Positions 1 to 12,239 of a stretch of 64,000 nucleotides of DNA are shown in pieces. The position numbers and the translations under genes were made by a program. Each line of letters opens with the position of its first letter. Within the stretch, counting starts at the first letter, position 1. The stretch is from positions 36,518,217 through 36,582,216 of the forward strand of contig NC_133534.1 of assembly GCF_048544455.1 (NCBI RefSeq), given 5' to 3'. The stretch comes from Silene latifolia (Eukaryota; Streptophyta; Magnoliopsida; Caryophyllales; Caryophyllaceae). The notes beneath the pieces are model-generated. The model searched no databases, was not told the DNA's origin, and saw only the letters and a list, made by a program, of their open reading frames with translations.

Positions 1-2041
1 TCAATTGATCCAAACAAGAGTCCTGGACCTGATGGGTACACCTCTGGGTTTTTTAAGGATGCTTGGACCATCATAAAGGGCAGTTTTACAGCAGCTGTTC
101 TTGATTTTTTTACTACTGGAAAATTACTCAAAGAGGTTAATTCTACTCTCATCTCGCTGATTCCCAAAGGTACTGCTCCTAACTCTGTGTTAGACTACAG
201 GCCTATTTCGTGCTGCACCATAATTTACAAGACTATCAGTAAGATCTTGACTGCAAGACTTAAAAAGGTTATGCCCTCTATTGTTGGGCTGGAGCAGGCT
301 GCCTTCATAGCTGACAGGTCTATTTTTGATAATACAATGTTGGCTACTGAACTGGTTAGAGGTTATGGTAGGAAGTATAAAACTCCCAGGTGTGTTGTAA
401 AGGTTGACATTAGAAAAGCTTTTGATATTGTAAATTGGCAATTTCTACAGCATATTCTTCCTCTTTTTGGAATCCCACCCCAATTCTGTCAGTGGATCAC
501 TACACATGTCACCAGTTCTAGATTTTCTCTTAAGATAAATGGCAGCTCTGAGGGATTTTTTGAAGGAAAGCGAGGGCTAAGGCAAGGTGACCCGCTCTCT
601 CCCCTTCTTTTTGTCCTTTGTATGGAAGTTCTCACCAGAATTCTAAAGAATATGAAGCAAGCTCCTCAGTTTAGTCCTCATCCAAAATGTGTTAAATTGG
701 ATTTGTCTCATCTTATTTTTGCTGACGACTTATTGGTTTTTGTTAGGGGTGATTTACCCTCTGTTTTGGCTGTTAAGCAAAGTTTGGACATTTTTTCTAG
801 CTACTCTGGTCTTACTCCCAATCCTAGCAAGACTAACATTTATTTTGCTGGAGTTCGATTTGATGTTAAAGCTAGCATTATTCAAGCCACGGGTTATGTG
901 GAGGGGACATTCCCTTTCAGATATTTGGGGACTCCTCTGCACTCTTCCAGATTAACTAGGGATCTTTTCCAACCTCTTTTGGCCAAAATCAGAAGCAAGA
1001 TTGGGTATTGGGCTAGTTTGCGGCTCTCTCTCTTATCTTTGGCAAAGTCCAACGATAAACTCTGCCATTTTTGGTCTTGAATCCTTTTGGTGTGCGTGTT
1101 TACTTTTGCCTAAGGGGATTATTTCTGAAGTTGAGAAAGCTTGCAGACAGTTCCTGTGGGGCTCTGATGCAAAAAGAAAGATTGTGTTCTTTAGTTGGGA
1201 TAAAGTTTGTAGGAGCAGGTTGCAGGGTGGTTTTGATATTAGGGAGATCTTGAGTTGGAATAAAACGCTGTTATTAAAGATGTTCTGGTCTTATCATCAT
1301 AACTGTATTTCCATCTGGATGAAATGGTCCAGGGAATACATCTTCAAGCAGTCTTCTGGATGGGATCTTGAGGCTTCTGCCTGCCTTTCACCTATTTGGA
1401 AACAAATCCTCATAATCAGGGATGAGTTTGTCACTAAGGTAGGCTCAAAGGAAGAGGCTCAAGGTTTATTCCAGGTCTGGGCTACTGCTGGAAAGCTTCC
1501 ATTGCAGACTGTCTACTCTATCTTTCACGGGACATCCCATGAGCTTAGGTGGATGAAACCCATCTTGGATGCCATAGTTCTTCCCAAGCATGCTTTTGTA
1601 GCCACTTTAGCTGCTCATCATGCGCTGGCAACGGTGGATAACCTGTGTAAAAGGGGGATTCTCATGGTAAATCGCTGTGTCTTGTGTCTCCATGCGTCTG
1701 AGACATGCTCTCACTTGTTCTTTGACTGTCCTTACTCAAGGGACCTGATGCAGGGGGTTCTACTTTGGCAAGGCATTAACAGACGAGTCACAAGCCTCAA
1801 ACATGAATTATACAAGCTTGCTTTGAATAGGAACAAGAATTGGAGATCTAAGGTAGCTCGGTGCTCTATTGCTGCTGCTATCTACCATCTATGGCAAGAG
1901 AGGAACCTGAGGATTTTCAAGGGTGTTAGTCGTGATGTTGACAGGTTACTTAATAGGGTAAAATATGTTGTCTGTGTGCGTATGTATGCTTGGAACAATG
2001 GGATCTTTAGTTCCCAAATGCTCCAAATGTTTATAGGGTGA
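1..2041 (+). pseudogene. LINE ORF2 reverse transcriptase with zf-RVT tail, frameshifted
   Basis: The product would copy LINE RNA into DNA at a nicked target. The reading frame is open from base 1. It shows the finger motif KSPGPDG near the start, then GLRQGDPLSP (about nt 574-603) and the catalytic FADD motif (about 718-729). The frame is lost at about 1020-1055, where small indels replace the usual RLSYAGK motif. The second frame (from about 1056) then continues through IFGLESFWC to a zinc-binding zf-RVT tail with a Cys-x2-Cys pair and a His-x4-Cys pair (about 1672-1730), and stops at 2041. No full-length protein can be made from this copy. The family call is secure; the frameshift positions are accurate to about 20 nt. 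Confidence 0.9.
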
Positions 2042-2173
2042 TTAGTTCTTTGGTTTTTTCTCTCTATTTGGTAGTGAGCTTTGTAGGTTAGTTGGTTCCT
2101 CTTGTAAGAAACTTTATTCCCATTTTTCTAATGAGAATTCTGACTTCTTTCAAAAAAAAAAAAAAAAAAAAAA
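1..2173 (+). mobile_element. LINE (L1-type non-LTR retrotransposon), 3' part
   Basis: Reverse-transcriptase coding sequence enters from the left edge and is followed by a short 3' UTR, a 22-nt A run (2152-2173) and six TAA triplets. Terminal poly(A), no LTR and RT joined to a zinc-binding tail are typical of plant L1-type LINEs. The endonuclease half and the upstream target-site duplication lie outside the window, so full length cannot be judged. Confidence 0.9.
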
Positions 2174-2404
2174 TAATAATAATAATAATTAATCTTTTAA
2201 TTACTGATACATAGAGTTCATTTTTATGTTCTTTCTTTCACAATGCACTTGTAATGTATACTCCTATGATGATCTTATTGCTATCATTCAACCGTAAAGG
2301 CGTAAAATATAAATCCGTCTATGTTTTTGGCCAGTATAAGCAAACATACAATTTAGTGACAACAAAATTATAGTTTGTTAAATTTTAACTTTAACCGTTA
2401 ATAA
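2174..2404. other. AT-rich spacer, nothing recognised
   Basis: After the TAA microsatellite that ends the LINE tail, this stretch has no long reading frame, inverted repeat or recognisable element end. Confidence 0.5.
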
Positions 2405-2670
2405 TAGAAACTCTTAAGAGCTCCCTTTCACAATAGTTAAGTGAATCAAAAGATTTTGGGTTGATTCCCAAGTTTCAAGGATGGCTTATATTTATAATCA
2501 TAAGATCACCCTACCTTATGCATGTTAATTTTTCAATATGGGACAAATATACTATTTATACGTAGTATATTCACAACACCTCAATTATTTTTCAATGTGG
2601 AACAAATAACATACTAATAAATGTACCATCTTTTTCACACCTAGCTTGACATCCAACCTGAATCCCGAAA
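2405..2670 (+). repeat. Repeat unit copy 1
   Basis: Copy with all boxes from the TTAAGAG motif to GACATCCAACCTG. The first GATGTGGGAC box is degraded to CAATATGGGAC. Confidence 0.7.
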
Positions 2671-3184
2671 TACGGACAATTGCTACTCATTATATCTAAT
2701 AGTAGTTATATTTAATATTTAATAATGAGCAAATAATAACAAACTAACCTTATCTAGAGTCTAAAGTTTTTCGCACATATATAAGTAACATTTGTGCAAT
2801 TTTATCTTATTGCTAACAAACTAATCTTATCTAAAGTCCAAAGTTTTTCTTAGGTATAAAATTAACATTTTTTTTCTTATAAATATTAAGTACAATAGTT
2901 TTTAAGGGTTGGACTCTCTAGGTGAAAAAAATGTTAAAACTTGAAAAATTAACATTATGTAACGTTACTTTTAAAGTCTCTTATTATATAATAAGAATAC
3001 TACTTATGTATGTTCGTTATTTAAAAATTCAGCTTAAAAATTAAAAAATAAATAACTTATTGGTTAACTACTAAATTTGAGTAGAAAAGGAGATGATATA
3101 ACAATATATAATTATATAATTGTGAAACCACCAAAATCAAAAGTATAATACAAATAAATTTCACTATTATGGAGGTAATAATAC

Positions 3185-3560
3185 AAACTCTTATAAGAGC
3201 TATCTAAGACAATATTTAAAAAACTCAAAAGATTTTGGGTTGATATTTAAGTTTCAAGGATGACTCATATTTATAATCATAGGATCATCCCACATTATGT
3301 TAATCTTTCGATGTGAGACAATTCTACTATTTATAATAATAGGATCAACACACCTTATGTAATCTTTTAATGTGGGACAATTCTACTATTTATAATAGGA
3401 TGACCACACCTTATGGTAATTTTCCGATGTGGGAACAATTCTACTATTTATACGTAGTATGTTCACCACATCTTATTATTTTTACAATGTTTGACACATA
3501 ATATACCAAGAATTACATCTTTTTTTCCGCACCTAGTTCGACATCCAACTCGATTTAATA
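3185..3560 (+). repeat. Repeat unit copy 2, with internal triplication
   Basis: Longest copy. The ~50-bp sub-block containing GATGTGGGACAATTCTACTA is present three times in tandem (about 3303-3460), so the unit expands internally as well as dispersing. Confidence 0.7.
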
Positions 3561-4149
3561 ACGTTTTGTTCTTTGGATTTTTATCCTTTAACTGATGTAT
3601 GAACTCTTTTTGTAAGTCTTTTAATTTAAGTACATATTTAAACAAAAAAAGGTTGAAGAAGGATAATTCCGTCTTAAATAAAAATTCGTGGATAATAAAA
3701 TACAAATAGATTTGGTATTAAGACTATATAGGCAGGCTGTTATGGCCTATGGATTTTTTAGGAAAATGTTTTTGTAGCATTTTATTATGAGTGTGTTGGC
3801 AGTTCCTAAAACTAATATGGTAGCTGAACCTTGAGCTTTTTACTATACTTGGATTTCTTCAAATGTTGTCCGCTTAATTGTTTGACTAATATTCAGTGAG
3901 TTGGTCCCATTGTAAGGAAATCATACATAACTCATTTTTATATTCTCATTAAATTGAATTAATCAATATTATTCGCTTTTAAGACTTATTAATTATGGAG
4001 ATCATGCATACTTATTGTTACATTTGTTAGTTAGTCTTATGGGTGTTCGATTGTTAGATTAAAGTATAATATAATTAGATAATTGAATCAATAAAATCAA
4101 GGCCACTTGTATCAATTTAACTGTTAGAGCACAACAAATGTAACATATA

Positions 4150-4460
4150 AGACAATGTAACATATAAGAGCTCTTTAAGACAATACTTAAGAGACTGAAA
4201 AGATTTTGGCTTGATATTTAAGTTCAAAGGATGACTCATATATATAATCATAGGATCATCATACCTTATGTTAATCTTTCGATGTGGGATAATTCTATTA
4301 TTTATAATTGGATGACCCCACCTTATGGTAATTTTCCGATGTGAGACGATTCTACTATTTATACGTAGTATGTTCATCACACTTATATTATTTTTCAATG
4401 CGTGACATATAACATACTAAGAAGCACGTCTTCTTTTTCTCGCCTAATTCGACATCCTAT
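4150..4460 (+). repeat. Repeat unit copy 3
   Basis: Contains two tandem GATGTGGGA/GATGTGAGA sub-blocks and ends in GACATCC. The second AT-rich block follows to about 4700. Confidence 0.7.
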
Positions 4461-4704
4461 ACTGTCTATTAATAATCGTACTCTTTTTTTCTTTTTTTGT
4501 GCAACTGATATGAAATTCATACTCTAATAATTTCATTTTTTTTATCCCAAATCTAATTACATAATTTTTTTACGATAGTTTTTTATCAAATGAAATGTGA
4601 AATGTTTTTATATAAAAATTATAAACATGACTTAGATATATAATATAGGAAATATATATTATAATAATTAAAAAATATCCACTTTATTTTTTATATCATG
4701 TTGT

Positions 4705-4945
4705 GGAGATATGATACAAACTTTTAAGAGTTATTTAAGACAATACTTAAGAGACTCAAAAGATTTGGGTTAATAACTAAGTTTCAAGGATGTCTCATAT
4801 TTATAATCATAGAATTAACTCACTTTGTTAATCTTTCGATGTTGAACAATTCTATTATGTATACGTAGTATATTCTCCACACCTACATTATTTTTCAATG
4901 TGGGACATATAATGTATTAAGATTTAAGAGGTACATTATCTTTAG
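4705..4945 (+). repeat. Repeat unit copy 4
   Basis: Follows copy 3 at about 555 bp. It is linked downstream to the block that ends in the Helitron-like terminus at 5252. Confidence 0.7.
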
Positions 4946-4959
4946 TATGTGTAAATGAT

Positions 4960-5252
4960 AAAAAATTTATACTCTAATAATAGCATTTTTTTATCACGAA
5001 TCTAATTATATTATTTTCATAATTTTTTAACAATACTTTGTTGTCAAATGAAATGGAAAAGTTTTTATATGAAAATTGGAAATATCACTTGAATATAATT
5101 TAGGAAATATATATATTATAATAATTAAAAGATTCCGCACTTTATTTTTTACATCAAAAATTATTATTTATGATACTTTCCTAAATTTATTTTTGATGAT
5201 GTGGACGCTCTAGAATCGCTCGAAAAAAACCTCTTTTATAAATATATATAGA
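4960..5252 (-). mobile_element. Helitron-like 5' terminus (remnant)
   Basis: Read on the minus strand, this block starts TCTATATATATTTATAAAAG and then TTTTTTTCGAGCGATT, the pattern of plant non-autonomous Helitron 5' ends (TC start). A T follows on the plus strand, fitting insertion between A and T. The matching 3' CTAG hairpin end was not found to the left, so this is a remnant or an end belonging to the repeat array. Confidence 0.55.
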
Positions 5253-5480
5253 TATGGGACATATAACATATTAAAAAGTACATATCTTTTATATCAAAAA
5301 AATTTGGGTTAATAACTAAGTTTCAAGGATGCCTCCTATTTATATTTATGGAATCACCCTACCGTATACTGTTCTTTCGATGTGAGACACATAATTTAAT
5401 TATTTAGACGTAGTATGTTCATCATGCCTACATTATTTTTCAATGTGAAAGATATAACATACCAAGAAGTACATGTCTCT
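5253..5480 (+). repeat. Repeat unit copy 5 (partial)
   Basis: Begins abruptly at TATGGGACATATAACATATT, as if the unit had been split by the Helitron-like end just before it. It then repeats the TTTGGGTTAATAACTAAG to CAATGTGAAAG boxes. Confidence 0.6.
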
Positions 5481-5769
5481 TCTTAAAAAAAACCACTATT
5501 TATACATATTATTTTTCTTGGAAGGTAAAACCATTTAGTCTCGATCATTAGATATGGATCTCTACATTGTACATACAACGACTCATTAACGCTTTATTAC
5601 TGCATTCAGAAGACAACCATTTGTAAAATCTTTAGTTTTGTACTGTGTCAGGAGACTACCATTAGTAAAACCTTTAGTTTTATATTTTTTGATTTTCTTG
5701 CTCATATTATTAACTCTTTCACGGGTAGTTCCCAACTATTCCACTTTATTTTTTATATCATATCGTAGA

Positions 5770-6010
5770 TAATGATAGAAAATCTTAAGAGCTCTTTAAA
5801 ACAATATTTATGAGACTCAAAAATTTTTGGGTGGACACATAAGTTCCAAATATGCCTCTTATTTATAATCATAGGATCACATCACCCTATACTAATCTTT
5901 CGATGTGGGACAATTCTACTATTTATATGTAGTATATTCACTACACCTACGTTATTTTCCAATATGTGACAAAACATACTAAAAATTACACAGTTTTACA
6001 TACTAAGAAG
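5770..6010 (+). repeat. Repeat unit copy 6
   Basis: Preceded by the same CCACTTTATTTTTTATATCA junction as copy 4 and followed by the second Helitron-like block. Confidence 0.7.
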
Positions 6011-6039
6011 TTTTATTATGTGCAAATAATATGAAATAT

Positions 6040-7819
<1,780 letters not shown>

Positions 7820-7901
<82 letters not shown>
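7820..7901. repeat. (TA)n microsatellite, right block
   Basis: About 40 TA dinucleotides between the TIR element and the 3' end of the next Helitron. Confidence 0.95.
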
Positions 7902-7904
<3 letters not shown>

Positions 7905-8358
7905 TAGATTTAATACCCGTACGATGCACGGCCTATTGTAGTGTTCTATCGTGTAAAATATATAGTATTTATAAATTGTACAAAGTCTATAATCTAAAAT
8001 TCTTAATATAAATTATTTTAGTAACTCTTTTCTTAGATAAATTGATACACTCTCCTATTCATCTAACTACATTTTTTCATTATTGTATTCCATATATTCT
8101 GAAAATTTTAACAATTTGAACGAATAACAATGGATTAATTAAAGGTGCAAAAATTTGTATAGTTTCTTTAATATTAACACATTAACCGCGTTACCTTAAA
8201 TTTCGAATTTAGGCACATTGTAGTCCTAAAAATAGTTGATTTTTAATGGGTTTCTTCAACTTTGGGCAATAAAATCTTTTATTATACTCTCTAAGTCCAA
8301 ATTATTTGTTTATCTATTTTATTTTAGGGTGGTCTCTCATTTATTTGTTTATCTTTTC

Positions 8359-8500
8359 ATATTGAAAATATGTTTAATGGTTAATTGAATCATTCAAAAG
8401 CATATGTAAACAAATGATCGGGACGAAAAGATATTGAAAATATGTTTAATGGTTAATTGAATCATTCAAAAGTATATGTAAACAAATGATCGGGACGAAG
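8359..8500 (+). repeat. 72-bp tandem duplication
   Basis: Two adjacent copies with period 72 begin ATATTGAAAATATG and contain ATCATTCAAAAG and AAATGATCGGGACGAA. The upstream stretch (8285-8358) resembles the left half of a Stowaway-like MITE, so this may be a duplicated MITE end. Confidence 0.8.
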
Positions 8501-8891
8501 GTTCTATAATTATAGAACATTTATACTATTTCCTTTGATTTTAAAATATAGTAGCCTAGATGACTAAAAGATGGGATTATTCCCATCAATTATTCCTATC
8601 TTAAAAGGAAGCGAGTAGTAATTTTTAAATAATCGTATCACTGTAAAGCTACAAAAACGAACTAAGAGGAGCAAGTAAATGTATGTTCATGCATCACTAA
8701 CGTGGAAGTCAAAATAAAATTGATTTAGTGATAAAACATTAGTCTATATAATTTACATCGTGTCGTTGCCTTACTCTTAAATATTCTCACATGCTTTGTT
8801 CCTGAAAAACTCATCGTCGAGAAAAAAAAGTTTTTTTTTTTTTTTTGACAACGATAAACTTTTATAAATAAAATAAGTCTGTAGGATACAT

Positions 8892-9551
8892 TTAAAGTAC
8901 AAACAAAGAGGTATTAGCAACCCCAAAACTACCTGAAAACCAAGTAACCGATGAAACTGAACAAGTACTCGCAACCGAAGAAAAAAGACGACCTATCTTG
9001 AACGGCGGATGGTAATGGGCGTCAAACTCAATTAAATGAACATCCTTCCGCTTCATCCTCATAGTAGTAGAAGCATTGCGGGTGGACCTGCAGAAAGAGG
9101 CTGAAAAGCCGGCAGAGGTCAAAGACCTTGTCTTCGAAGTGGCCAAAACAGTCTCCTTTCGGCATTTGGAGCGGCAATCCACAATGCGTCCCTTCTTGCT
9201 AAGCGAAGAATCCCTGCATTCCTCCTTGCTAAGTGAAGAACCCCTGAGAGCTGCAAACTTAAACTGGACCAACGAGATCTTAGTAGCATAAGGAGAAAAC
9301 GAATTAAGGCGTGTCTTCTTATCGACCTTTAAAATGGCCTCCTCCTGAACCAACTTAACACTTTCAGCCTGTTCAACATCAGCATGTTTTAAAAAAATCT
9401 TCGGTGTAGGAGAAAAGGTGGGAAATTCTGTTGTCCCATAAATTTCATCATGGGGAGTTCCCGTCTGGATGGTTTTTGAGGTGAGGGCGCGGACCCTCAT
9501 AAAAGACATGGACCTTGGGTGATAGAAACCCAAATTTTTGTCGTGTAGCAA
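8892..9551 (-). CDS. Unrecognised reading frame inside the Helitron
   Basis: An uninterrupted 220-codon frame on the Helitron's coding strand. It is rich in Ser, Lys and Thr, with two similar RGSSLSKEE / RDSSLSKKG segments in the middle. No domain is recognised. It lies downstream of the TPR fragment in the same orientation and may be a second captured piece or the 3' part of the same source gene. The downstream part covers A/T-rich Helitron DNA. Length alone makes it worth listing; expression is unproven. Confidence 0.3.
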   Translation of the reverse strand: MLHDKNLGFYHPRSMSFMRVRALTSKTIQTGTPHDEIYGTTEFPTFSPTPKIFLKHADVEQAESVKLVQEEAILKVDKKTRLNSFSPYATKISLVQFKFAALRGSSLSKEECRDSSLSKKGRIVDCRSKCRKETVLATSKTRSLTSAGFSASFCRSTRNASTTMRMKRKDVHLIEFDAHYHPPFKIGRLFSSVASTCSVSSVTWFSGSFGVANTSLFVL

Positions 9552-9638
9552 ATTTTCGTATTGTTGAGATGATATATTTAGTGCATTATGAGGCCGCTTC
9601 TTGCTGGTGAAGCGGAGTTGTGGTGATTTTGAGTTAAT

Positions 9639-10345
9639 TTAGGAGGACTGACTGACCTCAGAATCCTTCACGGTTTCATTAGGCACCCTGCTACTCTTGG
9701 AATCCTTAGGTACCGGTGCTGGTGAGGTAATGGGAACATAATCAGAAGCCAACACTGGACACACCAAATGCTTCTTGTCTTTCTTTTCACTGCCAGAACC
9801 CAACTGTGATGATGCACAACTAGCCTCGTCCATAATCTCCACCATATCTTCCTCTTTACGGTGGAGAGGAGAACCAACTTTTTGACTTTGGGGAGGAAAC
9901 ACCAACACTTTCCCTGCTCGAACATCATTTGCATTCCACGAGTCAACAATAACACGCTTACCATTTTTGTTAATAGCTAGAGACTGTCTGACATCCTCCA
10001 GCTCTTGAATAATATCTTTATTATGAGGTTCAGTCAAGCTTGCCTCTTCCAAAGTTGTATGAGCTTCCGAAAATCGGTTTAATTTTTTAAGGGCTACTGC
10101 CTTGCGAAACAAAGCTTTAGCATTACGAGGAAAGAAATTTAAGACCATAGAACAATAGATCAACGCTTCCTCAAAACCCAGGAGCTTATTAGCACATGCT
10201 GCTAAATTTAAACACAAAGAAACAACGAGTGATATGATTGAGTTTAAATCAAGTTCAATTTTATCTTTAAGAGACAAACAGAGCAAACGACACGCGGTAT
10301 CGTAACAGGCACCTGCCTGACCAAACTGCTGTTGTCGAAAAAGGT
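9639..10345 (-). pseudogene. Captured TPR-domain gene fragment
   Basis: Reading from about 10345 leftwards, the frame gives a partial TPR motif (LFRQQQFGQAGACYDTA), then a full helix pair (SLCLNLAACANKLLGFEEAL), then a third (NAKALFRKAVALKKLNRFSE), followed by a polar C-terminal tail ending in VSQSS. TPR motifs of this kind bind partner proteins, for example in FKBP-type or Hsp90-associated proteins; the precise parent gene is not identifiable here. There is no ATG at the natural start, no promoter, and the sequence lies wholly within a Helitron, so it is a transduplicated fragment and probably not a functional gene. Confidence 0.65.
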
Positions 10346-10595
10346 GTATTTATATGTATGTTAGGTGTTTGAAGTCCAACAGAAGAACTCTCTTATATTT
10401 AGTGTATGAGACAAACACAAATATGTTCCACGGTTACATACCTCTTAACTCTTATCTTATATCCTCTTCCTATTGCAAAACTCATCTGATTAATTTTAAA
10501 TATTTTTTAGTCTTTAAACAAAGTTGGAGTCTCTATAATCGCTCGAAAAAAGCTTTCTTTATTAATATAGAAGAAGATAGATAGATAGATATAGA

Positions 10596-10756
10596 TGATT
10601 TTTTTTTTTTTGCCTACTGGAAATTTTGAAGTGCTGTGTCGCGTGTCCGTGTTCGTATCCGTGTCCGTTTTCGTGCAACCTAGCCCGCTAGCGAACCAAA
10701 CGCGCCCTTAATAAAACACCAGTCAAGGCGCCAACCTAACCAAGCTATATGCCATA
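10596..10756. other. Spacer between two Helitrons
   Basis: Short unique stretch with a run of T and a GC-richer block repeating CGTGTCCGTGTTCG-like words. No gene seen. Confidence 0.5.
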
Positions 10757-12177
10757 CTAGTTTTAAGCCCGTGCAACAAAATTGCACGGGTATAGTATAT
10801 TTTTAAAAATAACGTATCATTTATTTTACTATAATAACTATGGAGTACTTTTTATCATAAAGTAAATGCATAAATATTGAAAACTTAACTACGTTCGATA
10901 AAATGAAATATTTTTTAAATTAAACTTATAAAAATACTCGTTTTTATGAGCCATATACTCCATGTCTATGATAAATTTCAACAATAAGTCTCCTTTATAT
11001 CTGTTTCAACAGTAAAATAGGTCAAGTATTATTTTGCATGTGTATATAAGACAAATGTATATTGCTTATACACATGCATTCTCCTTTTATTTTATTTTAA
11101 CTACTTGGCTCATTTTAAAATTACAACGGATATACCCATTATATATAAATGAGAATTTGTGAAATTTCATTATAACTTTTATGCATACATTTGCCCACAT
11201 AAGAAATCAATTTAAATGGATTTACGTTAAATGGATTTACGTATCTAAGTAAAAAAAATGGTTCGACAAATTTGGCCCATAAAGAAAGTAAGAAACCTAG
11301 CCTAAACCCATATAAGTAAAACTACCCACTAATATAATCCATCGCCCCAAATATACCACTCTTCAACGCAACTCACATCCCTCTCTCACTCTGTCTCCCC
11401 CAACCTAAACACATTGCCGCCATTAAATTCGATTCTATAACTACATCCTTAAATATAAAAATTATTTTGTTGAGGTGTATAAATATAAAAATTATTATAA
11501 ATCAAGTGATGATTTCTTTCTTTTTGCATACGGTAATTCCAAATTTTTTTATTGATATTATTGTACAGTATATGTTAATTTTCTTATTAACATTTTTTTA
11601 CAGTTTTATTTTTCTACAAAATTAGCTTTTTTTTTTCTTTTATTCCAAGCAAGTTCTTCATTTTTCTGGTAATTTATTTTGCTATTATAACACGTTCTAA
11701 GTAATTGTGATTTCATGACATATATAACAATTGAATCTTTTTAAATTTGTTATTAAAGATCCAATCTTTTAAATCTGTTTCTTGTTTTTTAAAGATTCAA
11801 TTTTTTAAACTATTATTTTGATAAAATCCCTTGATTAAATTTAGATCTAGAAAATTAGAGAATATTTAAACTTTAATTAGAAGTATATTTGATTTCGGTT
11901 GTTTTCTTTCAATAATTAAAGCATTTTGATTTCATAGTTTTTATGGTAATTTTTTTAAATTACTTTTTTTCTGCCCTCATATTCACTAATAAGTAATCTC
12001 TCAATTTAAGAATAGACATTTGAATAAGATGAATTAGAATTAATTAGAATAGGAATTGAGTTGGAGAGAGGGTAATTAATTGACACAAAAAACATGGGGG
12101 ACCCATATAAATTATACTCCTAAAACTTATCAACCAATGAGAAGCCAAAGAAAAACCTGGCTTTTATACTACTTAGA
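10757..12177 (-). mobile_element. Non-autonomous Helitron, 1.4 kb
   Basis: On the minus strand it begins TCTAAGTAGTATAAAAGCC (12177) and ends with hairpin CCCGTGCAA-TTTTG-TTGCACGGG followed by TTAAAACTAG (10757). Flanks are A (10756) and T (12178), the Helitron target pattern. The interior is AT-rich and has no long reading frame. Its 5' end lies 62 bp upstream of the start codon of the phosphoglycerate-mutase-like gene, so it occupies that gene's promoter position. Confidence 0.8.
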
Positions 12178-12239
12178 TTCCTCCAGACCTCCATTAATAT
12201 TCGAAAAAGAGCAGTAGAATTGAGACAAGTGCAGCAACA

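Larger units (their letters stand above)
7904..10595 (-). mobile_element. Helitron with captured gene fragments
   Basis: On the minus strand the element begins TCTATATCTATC (10595) and ends with a hairpin (CCGTGC-ATC-GTACGG) about 11 nt before a terminal CTAG (7907-7904). The plus-strand flanks are A at 7903 and T at 10596, as expected for Helitron insertion between A and T. The 5' region shares the TTTTTTCGAGCGATTATAGA motif with the other Helitron-like ends here. There is no Rep/helicase, so it is non-autonomous. It carries a TPR gene fragment and another reading frame on the same strand. Confidence 0.75.
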
